Source of the DNA: an uncultured Collinsella sp.
GTDB lineage: Bacteria > Actinomycetota > Coriobacteriia > Coriobacteriales > Coriobacteriaceae
Assembly (NCBI GenBank): GCA_959026725.1
Contig: CAUFMG010000012.1
Coordinates: 23,310 to 87,309, forward strand
DNA: 64,000 nucleotides
Reading direction: 5' to 3'
In this document: piece by piece, positions 6,992 through 14,614 of the stretch
Position numbering within the stretch: the stretch's first letter is position 1
Layout of the letters: each line of letters opens with the position of its first letter
Program-made: the position numbers and the translations under genes
Notes under the pieces: generated by a model
Database searches by the model: none
Told to the model about the DNA's origin: nothing
Seen by the model: the letters and a program-made list of their open reading frames with translations, nothing else

Positions 6992-8767
6992 TTACTTGCT
7001 CGCGAACAGCCAGACTAGGATGATCACCAGGATTGCGGCGACGATGCAGACGATGGCGCCGGTGAATTTGATACGTGAGTCGCGGGTGCGCTCGCGCACC
7101 GCGTCCTCGGTGGCCTCGAGCTGGGCGACTTCTCGCTCGGTCTCGGCGTGTTCGGCTTTGTCTCGGGCCAAGGATCCTGCAAGCGACTCAGTGATCTCTG
7201 GATGGTCATGTACCTCGGTCGCCTGCTCGATGATCGACTGTGCATGTGCGGCATCTGCTTGGGCGTTGGCGATGCTTTGCTCTTGGTCGCGGCGTGCCTT
7301 GTCCTCGGCGGCGATCTTCTCGCGCAGTTCGCGCTGGCGCGTCGTGGCGGCAGTTTTCGCCGTCTGCAGCTCGTCGCGCGCGGCATCAGCCTCAGTCGTC
7401 ACGGCTTGGTGCGCGCGTTTGGCTTCGGCAATGGGGGCTTGAGCCTGCTCGACGGCCTGCTCGGCTGCGGCAAGCGAGTGCTCAAGGTCGGCGGTGATGC
7501 GCGGGACATCTTCTTCGGCTTTACGCAGGGCATCTGCCGTGTCGGAGATCTGCATCGAGAGCTCGCTGGTGCGCACCGTATAGTTGGCGGGATTTGCCGA
7601 GGGATTGCGTTGCAGCTCGGCATACTCATGACGCAGCGTCTCGAGCTGGGCGCGCGTGGCGTCGACGGTTTGTTGTGCGGCGGCAATGCCGGCGTCTCGC
7701 TCGGCCTTCACCTTGTCGCGGATGCGCTTGGAATCCTCAAGACGTCGAACGAGGCGGTTGCCGGTCTCGCGCGAGCTTGCCTCGCGGGCCTCCACGGCGT
7801 CGAGCGCGGCCTTCAGGCGGAGCTCAGTCGCGTCATCCTCTGTCTTCATTTGTTCGAGCTGACTCTTGAGCTCTGTCGCTTTGGCGGCGTGGGCATCACG
7901 GTCAATCTCGGCTGCCGCAGCGGTCTTTTGCGCTGTGGCGATCGCCTGACGCTGGTCGGCGACGATCTGGTCGTAGCGGCCTGCGATATCCTGGCGCGTC
8001 TCGAGCTCCTCGGCCTGATCGACAATGCGCTGCTCAAGTTCGGCCAGGTGGGCGCGGGCATCGGCAAGTGCCTTTTTCGCGGCGTTCATCTCGCGCATGG
8101 CCGAGGCGCCCTGGGCAATAAAGGTGCCCACGGCGTTCGCGGTGTTCGAGACAGCGGTCCCCAGATCGCGGTTCGCGTCGGGGGAGTGCGGGGCGATCGG
8201 GCGAGCGGTGTCGACAGCGTCCGCATCGGCAGCCTGCGGCGCGGCGATATTGCCGGTACCGCCCTCGACCACAGAAAAGCCCGCTGCGTGCGGATCGACC
8301 GCATCGGCGCCAATCGTGGGGTGCTCGAGCTGCAGAAACGAGGGCATGGTGCTGCCCTGGTCGGCAACGGGGGTCTCGCCGGGTACAAAGGTCGAGGCCG
8401 CCTCGGCGGCCTCCTCTTCCTCGGCATCAATATCGGCATCGGCCACGGCGTCTTTCATCGCTTTGACGGCATCCATCATGGAGTCCATGACGGCATCGAG
8501 CTCTTCTTCCGAAGACACCTCGATGGGGCCCGCTGCTTGCGGGGCGGGGTCCGTGTCAGGTTCGGCATCGCTCGGCTCCGGCTGCTCGCTTTCATCATGC
8601 TCGACAGTATCGTCTGTGTCTGTTGCCTTATCCGCACCGGCGTGCGCATCTGCGGTGGCGGGCGCATCGGTGGAGGCGTCGACGCAGGTAGGAGTATCGC
8701 AGTCGTCGACGGCGTCTTCGGAATGATCAATATGCTGCTGAGTCTGGGGGTCCAGCTCGTCTGTCAT
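6992..8767 (-). CDS. Coiled-coil protein with C-terminal membrane anchor
   Basis: A 591-residue protein of unknown function. Start at 8767 (MTDELDPQ...) is preferred, with GGAG nine bases upstream; an ATG six bases earlier is possible. Residues ~1-110 are very acidic and Ala/Asp/Thr-rich. Residues ~230-560 are an almost uninterrupted coiled coil rich in Ala, Glu, Gln and Arg (for example LADARAHLAELEQRIVDQAE). The last ~25 residues form a single transmembrane helix (GAIVCIVAAILVIILVWLF) ending in SK. The topology is a tail-anchored cytoplasmic rod. No catalytic motif or known family is recognised; a structural or cell-envelope role is a guess. It converges on queA with a palindromic repeat between them. 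Confidence 0.75.
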   Translation of the reverse strand: MTDELDPQTQQHIDHSEDAVDDCDTPTCVDASTDAPATADAHAGADKATDTDDTVEHDESEQPEPSDAEPDTDPAPQAAGPIEVSSEEELDAVMDSMMDAVKAMKDAVADADIDAEEEEAAEAASTFVPGETPVADQGSTMPSFLQLEHPTIGADAVDPHAAGFSVVEGGTGNIAAPQAADADAVDTARPIAPHSPDANRDLGTAVSNTANAVGTFIAQGASAMREMNAAKKALADARAHLAELEQRIVDQAEELETRQDIAGRYDQIVADQRQAIATAQKTAAAAEIDRDAHAAKATELKSQLEQMKTEDDATELRLKAALDAVEAREASSRETGNRLVRRLEDSKRIRDKVKAERDAGIAAAQQTVDATRAQLETLRHEYAELQRNPSANPANYTVRTSELSMQISDTADALRKAEEDVPRITADLEHSLAAAEQAVEQAQAPIAEAKRAHQAVTTEADAARDELQTAKTAATTRQRELREKIAAEDKARRDQEQSIANAQADAAHAQSIIEQATEVHDHPEITESLAGSLARDKAEHAETEREVAQLEATEDAVRERTRDSRIKFTGAIVCIVAAILVIILVWLFASK

Positions 8768-9061
8768 AGGCATGTGCTCCTCATCGTTGTTTGTCACCCT
8801 ATGATAAAGTCTCGCGCCGACATCCCACGCGCTGCAGCAAAGTTTCAAAACGTGTTCGATGGCTCGATCTGATAACGATAACTCGGCCGCTTTATCCAGT
8901 TTGTACTTGACAATCCCTTCGCCGAACGACGTGGTGCCGTTCGCCTACCGCGGTCTTTTATTTTCGCTTGAACACGCTAAAGTTGCATCTCAGCTTTTGG
9001 CGCGTGAAGTTGGATACGCGCAGTCGGCGGGCGTGCCCGTCGCGATTTGAAAGGACTTTGT

Positions 9062-9862
9062 ATGGGACTTTTCACTGGTAAGACCGTGATCGTCACCGGC
9101 GGCGGCAAGGCCACGCTTAAGGACGGTTCCGCTGGCTCCATCGGCTACGGCATCGATATCGCATTTGCCAAGGAGGGCGCGAACCTCGTCATCACCGGCC
9201 GCAACGTCGCCAAGCTCGAGGCCGCCAAGGAGTCTCTCGAGGCCGAGTACGGTGTCAAGGTTCTGCCTGTTCAGGCCGATGTCTCGGCTGGCCAGGATAA
9301 CGAGGCCGTTGTCCAGAACGTCATCGACAAGGCCATTGAGGAGTTCGGCCGCATCGACGCCGTCGTCAACAATGCTCAGGCCAGCGCCTCGGGTGTGACC
9401 ATCGCCGATCACACCATGGATCAGTTTAACCTGGCCATTTACTCCGGTCTGTATGCTACCTATCTGTACATGCAGAAGGCCTATCCGCACCTGAAGGAGA
9501 CCAAGGGCTCCGTGGTCAACTTTGCCTCGGGCGCCGGCCTGTTTGGCAACTATGGCCAGTGCAGCTATGCTGCCGCCAAGGAGGGCATCCGCGGCCTGAC
9601 CCGCGTTGCCGCCAACGAGTGGGGCAAGGACGGCATCAACGTCAATATCGTTTGCCCGCTTGCTTGGACCGCTGCGCTCGAGAACTTCCAGGATGCTTAC
9701 CCCGAGGCTTTCAAGGCCAACGTCCACATGCCGCCGGCAGGCCACTACGGCGACGTCGAGAAGGAGATCGGCCGCGTGGTCGTTCAGCTCTGCGGTCCCG
9801 ACTTTAAGTACATGAACGGCGAGACCGTCACCCTCGAGGGTGGCATGGGCCAGCGGCCGTAG
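9062..9862 (+). CDS. SDR-family oxidoreductase, 12-alpha-hydroxysteroid dehydrogenase-like
   Basis: A 266-residue classical short-chain dehydrogenase. The cofactor motif is TGGGKA then SIGYG (residues 12-30), with an insertion between the two halves. The active site reads Ser156-Tyr169-Lys173 (FASGAG, then SYAAAKEG), and an NNAQAS motif replaces the usual NNAG. The whole protein, including IYSGLYATYLYM, ASGAGLFGNYGQCSYAA and the C terminus GETVTLEGGMGQRP, closely matches my memory of the NADP-dependent 12-alpha-HSDH of Clostridium ATCC 29733. Oxidation of the 12-hydroxyl of bile acids is therefore likely. Arg47 after the second strand fits NADP preference. ATG 9062 follows AAAGGA. It is monocistronic and followed by a strong hairpin. 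Confidence 0.8.
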   Translation: MGLFTGKTVIVTGGGKATLKDGSAGSIGYGIDIAFAKEGANLVITGRNVAKLEAAKESLEAEYGVKVLPVQADVSAGQDNEAVVQNVIDKAIEEFGRIDAVVNNAQASASGVTIADHTMDQFNLAIYSGLYATYLYMQKAYPHLKETKGSVVNFASGAGLFGNYGQCSYAAAKEGIRGLTRVAANEWGKDGINVNIVCPLAWTAALENFQDAYPEAFKANVHMPPAGHYGDVEKEIGRVVVQLCGPDFKYMNGETVTLEGGMGQRP

Positions 9863-9863
9863 G

Positions 9864-9993
9864 GGTTACGCGGTTTTACCAAACCGCGTAACCAGTTGAC
9901 GCTGCAAACCCGCCAGAGCGGCAATCTGACGTTCAACTTCAAGGGCGCGACCAGAAGGTCAGCGTCCTTTCATTTCACGTCACCTTGCTCGCT
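9864..9993 (+). repeat. Intergenic composite repeat, copy B, left part
   Basis: Homologous to 6657-6782. It has a perfect hairpin GGTTACGCGGTTT/AAACCGCGTAACC (9864-9893), then a ~70-base block nearly identical to copy A (from CAATCTGACGTTC to TCACGTCACCTTGC). Similarity resumes at about 11511 after the insertion sequence. The first hairpin probably terminates the dehydrogenase transcript. Confidence 0.75.
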
Positions 9994-10011
9994 TGGGGCC
10001 GTTTTCGCTCA

Positions 10012-10288
10012 TATGACCCAATCCGCTGTCAAGAGCCACAATGGCCCCGCCGACCGCTTGCAATCGGTCGGCGGGGCCTGCCGTTGAACCCGTCCCGGTC
10101 CGCCCCCGGCATGTCGTCGACGCCTTCGGCTCAGTCTCATATCCGCGGATACCGCTCCGGCGGCCCGCAATCCTCTCCTTCGGCGGGGCTCCCCAAGTCT
10201 GACTACGCGCATGCGGCCGCTGCCGCGCGCCCAGCGAAAGCGGGGGTATCCCCGAAGGCCGCCCGGCTCGCCGGGACGGGGGCTATGT
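10012..10288 (-). ncRNA. Candidate IS guide (bridge/seek) RNA region
   Basis: This is the non-coding segment between the transposase stop and the element end. It contains a 14-bp perfect stem (GGCCCCGCCGACCG pairing with CGGTCGGCGGGGCC, 10043-10078) and several smaller GC-rich hairpins. In IS1111-type elements the target-specifying RNA comes from this position. Assignment rests on position and structure only; transcript ends and guide loops were not determined. Confidence 0.4.
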
Positions 10289-11329
10289 CTATTCGCCGGC
10301 CTCCCGGCACATCGCGCCGAGGGCCCACAGCCACCTCACGAGCTCGGCGGCGGTGGCGGCGTTCGCCTTCGCCTGGGGCATGCCCCTGGCGAGCATCTCC
10401 TCGCGGCGCCGGAGCAGGCGCTCGGAACCCTTCCTCCCGTGCATCCTCACCTCGAGCGGGACGCCGCTGCCCTTGGGCATCAGCTTCGGTTGGTGGCTCG
10501 CCTGGACGTAGCTCCAGGACCCCTCGACGGCCAGCCTCCTGACGAGCGCGTTGCCGGCCCCGCTGATCCCGCCGAGGCGCACGGAGTCCGCGCTCGACCT
10601 CTGCTTCGGGGCGAGGCCGAAGTAGGACGTCACCTGCCTGCCGGAGCGGAACCTCGAGAAGTCGCCGACCTCGGACGCGAAGGCGGCGGCGAGCGCGAAC
10701 CCGCACCCCTTGATCGACTGGAGCGCCTCGACCTCGTTCCTCAGCGCCGCAAGCGCCCGGATGCCGCCGTCGTCGGCGGGGTGTATGCCGTCGAGCCACC
10801 TGAGGAAGCCGTACGTCCAGTACCTCCGGGGGTTGCCGGCCGGCGTCGTGCCGCCGTAGACGTAGCCGCGGCGGGCCAGGAACGCCAGGAGCCGCTGCTT
10901 CGCCGCCGCGAGCCTGGCGGTCGCGGCGTCGTGGGCGGCGGCGAGGTCCCTGAGCCCCTCGATCTCGGGGGGCGGTACCCATACCGGGGTGACGTCGTGC
11001 GACAGTATCGCCTTGGCCATCCTGGCCGCGTCGTTGCGGTCGTTCTTGGACGAGAGGTCTGCCGCCGACCTCGGGACCTTGGAGACGGCCGCGACGACGC
11101 AGTCGACGCCGAGGGCCGACAGCTCCCTCTGCGGCGCGAAGCCGAGGTAGCCGCTCTCGTAGACGGCGAGCGACGGGCCCGGGAAGCCCGACATCCACTC
11201 CGCGACCTCGCCCCACGGGTTGCCGCGGAACCTCCTCGCCACGGCCTCGCCCGTCTCCGCGTCGAGCGCGCAGACGGTGGTGGACCTGAGGTGTACGTCC
11301 ATTCCGAAGGCGGTAGAATATCTAGGCAC
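10289..11329 (-). CDS. IS110-family DEDD transposase
   Basis: A 346-residue recombinase, normal length for the family. It starts at GTG 11329 with GGGAGG five bases upstream. The N-terminal RuvC-like DEDD domain shows GMDVH (Asp11), YESGYLG and KNDRNDA. A helical linker follows, and the C-terminal transposase_20 domain has IKGCGFALAAAFASEVGDF and SYFGLAPKQRSS, including the serine region used in strand exchange. The frame is intact, so the element could be active. It acts on double-stranded DNA with an RNA guide in related elements. GC content is higher than in neighbouring intergenic DNA. Confidence 0.92.
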   Translation of the reverse strand: MPRYSTAFGMDVHLRSTTVCALDAETGEAVARRFRGNPWGEVAEWMSGFPGPSLAVYESGYLGFAPQRELSALGVDCVVAAVSKVPRSAADLSSKNDRNDAARMAKAILSHDVTPVWVPPPEIEGLRDLAAAHDAATARLAAAKQRLLAFLARRGYVYGGTTPAGNPRRYWTYGFLRWLDGIHPADDGGIRALAALRNEVEALQSIKGCGFALAAAFASEVGDFSRFRSGRQVTSYFGLAPKQRSSADSVRLGGISGAGNALVRRLAVEGSWSYVQASHQPKLMPKGSGVPLEVRMHGRKGSERLLRRREEMLARGMPQAKANAATAAELVRWLWALGAMCREAGE

Positions 11330-11510
11330 GGGAGCCTCCCAACCTCGTTGCGGCGCGGCTGCGCCTCTGGCACTTCAACAACATTGTCGCAGCCCCGACC
11401 CGCGGTCACGAGCGGGGGCTCCTGTCGTTTCCGTGCCCTCGGATTGGGTCATAGTGTCTGACTTATGCTCAACCTGTGGCGCCATTTTGCCTGAAGGCAT
11501 CTTGCTCGCT

Positions 11511-11604
11511 CTGGCGGGTTTTCGCTGTCGTTGACAAAGCATCGGCGTTCCCTTGGCTGTTGGAGATGATCCCGTAGTCGTTGGGGACGTTCTTAAATGA
11601 CTAG
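11511..11604 (+). repeat. Intergenic composite repeat, copy B, right part, ending in REP-like hairpin copy 2
   Basis: Resumes homology to copy A (CGCTGTCGTTG..., then CGTAGTCGTTGGGGACGTTCTTAAA). The terminal hairpin at 11574-11604 is the second copy of the GTAG...CTA(G) REP-like element. It ends 95 bp before tgt. Confidence 0.65.
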
Positions 11605-11698
11605 TCGTTTAATGCACCAGTTTCTGTCGAGTCGGTGCTTCTCGCGGGTTGCCCGTATAATGTTTTGCGTATGAACCGCAACCAAGGAGTTCCAGTTT

Positions 11699-12838
<1,140 letters not shown>

Positions 12839-12987
12839 GAGCGGCGCGGGCGCTTGCAGAGCGCGGGCAACGGCAAGGGGCGAGCGACGGCCGGTCGTCA
12901 CATTTGCTGACACCGGCCGCACGACCGCTGACCGATAGCTTGCAAGCACTTGATGCATCGTGGGTACCATACCGAATAGTTGATGTT

Positions 12988-13024
12988 CGGGCGGGTGTTT
13001 GGCGCATGGCGTCGACCCCGCCCG
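12988..13024 (+). terminator. Intrinsic terminator after tgt
   Basis: CGGGCGGG pairs with CCCGCCCG across a 21-base loop and is followed by CTTTTCTTTTTCTC. The T-rich tail directly abuts the ribosome-binding site of the LOG gene at 13052, so some read-through or attenuation into that gene is possible. Confidence 0.65.
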
Positions 13025-13051
13025 CTTTTCTTTTTCTCGATAGGAGTGCCC

Positions 13052-13810
13052 ATGATTAAGAATGAGAACGTCGAGGGCGAGCCTGCCTACGACGAGACGT
13101 ACCGCCGCGGCCCCGTGGTCATGCGCGGCCCCATGATTCCTAAGGACAACACCTACGCCAACCTGCTGGCGCCCGAGGAGTCGACCGACTGGCTGCATGC
13201 CGATCCGTGGCGCGTACTGCGCATCCAGGCCGAGTTTGTCGATGGCTTTGGCGCACTTGCCGAGTTAGGGCCTGCGGTGACCATCTTCGGTAGTGCCCGC
13301 ACGCCCAAGACGGACCCGGCCTACAAGGCGGCGCGCACGGTCGGCCGTAAGATTGCCCAGCGCGGCGTGGCGGTTATCACCGGTGGTGGCCCCGGCATCA
13401 TGGAAGCGGCCAACAGGGGAGCGGCGAGTGTCAACGGCAAGTCAGTTGGCCTGGGCATTGAATTGCCGCACGAGCATGGGCTCAATAAATACGTGAACCT
13501 CGGCATGGACTTCCGTTACTTCTTTGTGCGCAAGACCATGTTCGTCAAATACAGCTCGGGCGCCATCGTGTTTCCCGGCGGCTTTGGCACGCTCGACGAG
13601 ATGTTCGAGGTGCTCACGCTGGTGCAAACGCACAAGGTCAAGCGCATGCCCCTCGTGCTGGTGGGCACAGAGTACTGGCAGGGCCTGTTCGACTGGCTCA
13701 ACGGCCCGGTGATGGACGCCGGCATGATCAGCCCGCTCGATCCCGAGCTCGTGCACATCACCGACGACCTCAACGAAGCCGTCGACATCGCCCTGAGCGG
13801 GCTGATGTAG
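13052..13810 (+). CDS. LOG-family (TIGR00730) Rossmann-fold protein
   Basis: A 252-residue member of the LOG/lysine-decarboxylase-like family. The nucleotide-binding motif GGGPGIMEAANRG and the signature PGGFGTLDE (family consensus PGGxGTxxE) are intact, preceded by VTIFGSART. Proteins of this family cleave cytokinin riboside monophosphates or other nucleoside 5'-monophosphates to the free base. In bacteria the physiological substrate is often unclear. An N-terminal ~50-residue extension (MIKNENVEGEPAYDET...) precedes the fold. ATG 13052 follows TAGGAG. A perfect palindrome downstream may terminate it. Confidence 0.85.
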   Translation: MIKNENVEGEPAYDETYRRGPVVMRGPMIPKDNTYANLLAPEESTDWLHADPWRVLRIQAEFVDGFGALAELGPAVTIFGSARTPKTDPAYKAARTVGRKIAQRGVAVITGGGPGIMEAANRGAASVNGKSVGLGIELPHEHGLNKYVNLGMDFRYFFVRKTMFVKYSSGAIVFPGGFGTLDEMFEVLTLVQTHKVKRMPLVLVGTEYWQGLFDWLNGPVMDAGMISPLDPELVHITDDLNEAVDIALSGLM

Positions 13811-13840
13811 ATCAATCGTGCCCACGCGACATGAATACGC

Positions 13841-13876
13841 ATGGCAATCTGATGTTATTTAACATCAGATTGCCAT
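13841..13876. promoter_or_regulatory. 36-bp perfect palindrome upstream of toxin-antitoxin operon
   Basis: Sixteen-base arms (ATGGCAATCTGATGTT and its complement) flank ATTT. It could terminate the LOG gene (TTTAT follows) and/or be the operator bound by the RelB/DinJ-like antitoxin. A TATACT at 13887-13892 is a plausible -10 element just after it. Confidence 0.6.
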
Positions 13877-13923
13877 TTATATTGGGTATACTGGTGTAAA
13901 AGACGAGGGCGAGGAGGTCGCAA

Positions 13924-14223
13924 ATGTCTACAGCAACAGTTAAGCCTACGACGGTTCGAATCGAAGAGGGGCTCAAGGAGCAGGCGACTGAGTTCTTGGA
14001 TTCGGTCGGCCTCAGCCTCAATTCCTATCTCAATCTTGCCGTTCGGCAGCTGGTAAATCAGCGAAAGATTCCTTTTGAGATTGTAGGAAGGGCGGAGGTG
14101 CCCAACGAGGCGACGAGGCGTGCCATGGTGATCGCCGAGGCTCATGAGTTGGGGATTTTGCCGGACGATAGCCCGTCATTCAATAACGCTGATGAGCTTA
14201 TGTCATTCCTCGATGAGGAATAG
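13924..14223 (+). CDS. RelB/DinJ-family antitoxin
   Basis: A 99-residue protein with an N-terminal ribbon-helix-helix module (TTVRIEEGLKEQATEFLDSVGLSL) as in RelB/DinJ antitoxins. It ends in an acidic C-terminal tail (NNADELMSFLDEE) of the type that wraps around the toxin. GAGGAGG sits seven bases before ATG 13924. The stop codon is followed two bases later by the toxin start, so the genes are translationally coupled. As in other RelB-type modules it should neutralise the toxin and repress the operon at the upstream palindrome. Confidence 0.88.
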   Translation: MSTATVKPTTVRIEEGLKEQATEFLDSVGLSLNSYLNLAVRQLVNQRKIPFEIVGRAEVPNEATRRAMVIAEAHELGILPDDSPSFNNADELMSFLDEE

Positions 14224-14225
14224 CG

Positions 14226-14534
14226 ATGTTCGAGATTAAAGTCGAGGCTCAATTTAAGGTGGACTACAAACGAACGATGCGCATGCATCCGCAGCTAAAA
14301 AGTGAGTTTAAAGCGGCGGTTGCAGAGCTTGTGGCTCATGGGTCACTTCCGGCGGAGTATGGCGCCCACGAGCTCTCAAACCCGGGCGGAAACTACAACG
14401 GCTACATCGATTTCCACCTATCCGATGGCTTGGTCGATGTGGTCGTTCTTTATCTTCCCCATAAGACTAACCCAATGATTAGGCTGGTGAGAATGGGCAC
14501 TCATCAGGAGCTGTTTCAGGGTCCGCTGGGCTGA
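14226..14534 (+). CDS. YafQ/RelE-family mRNA interferase toxin
   Basis: A 102-residue RelE-superfamily toxin. It matches the YafQ branch, with an N-terminal KVDYKRTMRMHP, a central ELSNPGGNYNGYIDFHLSDG, and a C-terminal HKTNPMIRLVRMGTHQELF. Histidines and aspartate in these last two blocks correspond to the YafQ catalytic set. Related toxins cut mRNA at the ribosome during stress. The frame is intact and coupled to the antitoxin. A family-1 palindromic repeat begins 13 bases after the stop codon and separates it from the convergent TOTE gene. Confidence 0.88.
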   Translation: MFEIKVEAQFKVDYKRTMRMHPQLKSEFKAAVAELVAHGSLPAEYGAHELSNPGGNYNGYIDFHLSDGLVDVVVLYLPHKTNPMIRLVRMGTHQELFQGPLG

Positions 14535-14547
14535 TCGCCGATTTCTA

Positions 14548-14614
14548 ACTTGCGGTGAAATAGGGATTGATTGGCGGCTAATAAGCCAAAAACAGTCCCT
14601 ATTTCACCGCAAGT
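14548..14614. repeat. 66-bp palindromic hairpin repeat, family 1, copy 2
   Basis: ACTTGCGGTGAAATAGGGA pairs with TCCCTATTTCACCGCAAGT, with a second inner stem TTGGC/GCCAA. It lies at the convergent ends of the toxin gene and the TOTE gene and overlaps the 3' end of the latter. Confidence 0.85.

Larger units (their letters stand above)
10012..11453 (-). mobile_element. IS110-family insertion sequence (IS1111-like layout)
   Basis: Bounded by a perfect 14-bp inverted repeat, TATGACCCAATCCG at 10012-10025 and its complement at 11440-11453. It encodes one DEDD transposase on the minus strand. The non-coding part downstream of the transposase is ~277 nt and the upstream part ~124 nt. Inverted repeats plus a long 3' non-coding region are what the IS1111 subgroup shows; there the guide (bridge/seek) RNA is encoded after the transposase. 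Comparison with the uninterrupted copy A suggests the inserted segment may extend to 9994-11510, flanked by CTTGCTCGCT at 9984-9993 and 11501-11510. Confidence 0.8.

Noticed and set aside
7148..8872. 574-codon plus-strand frame opposite the coiled-coil protein
   Set aside because: The minus-strand frame has a ribosome-binding site, heptad pattern and a terminal membrane helix, whereas this one is a Gly/Arg/Leu-rich shadow.
8859..9050. 63-codon plus-strand frame upstream of the dehydrogenase gene
   Set aside because: No ribosome-binding site, no family resemblance, and it covers the probable promoter region of the dehydrogenase.
9896..10087. 63-codon frame after the dehydrogenase gene (QSGNLTFNFKGATRR)
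   Set aside because: It lies across the intergenic repeat and into the insertion sequence end; the same peptide arises from repeat copy A, so it is a translation of repeat DNA.
10203..11461. Long frames in other phases across the insertion sequence
   Set aside because: Shadows of the intact DEDD transposase; no overlapping second transposase frame is expected for IS110 elements.
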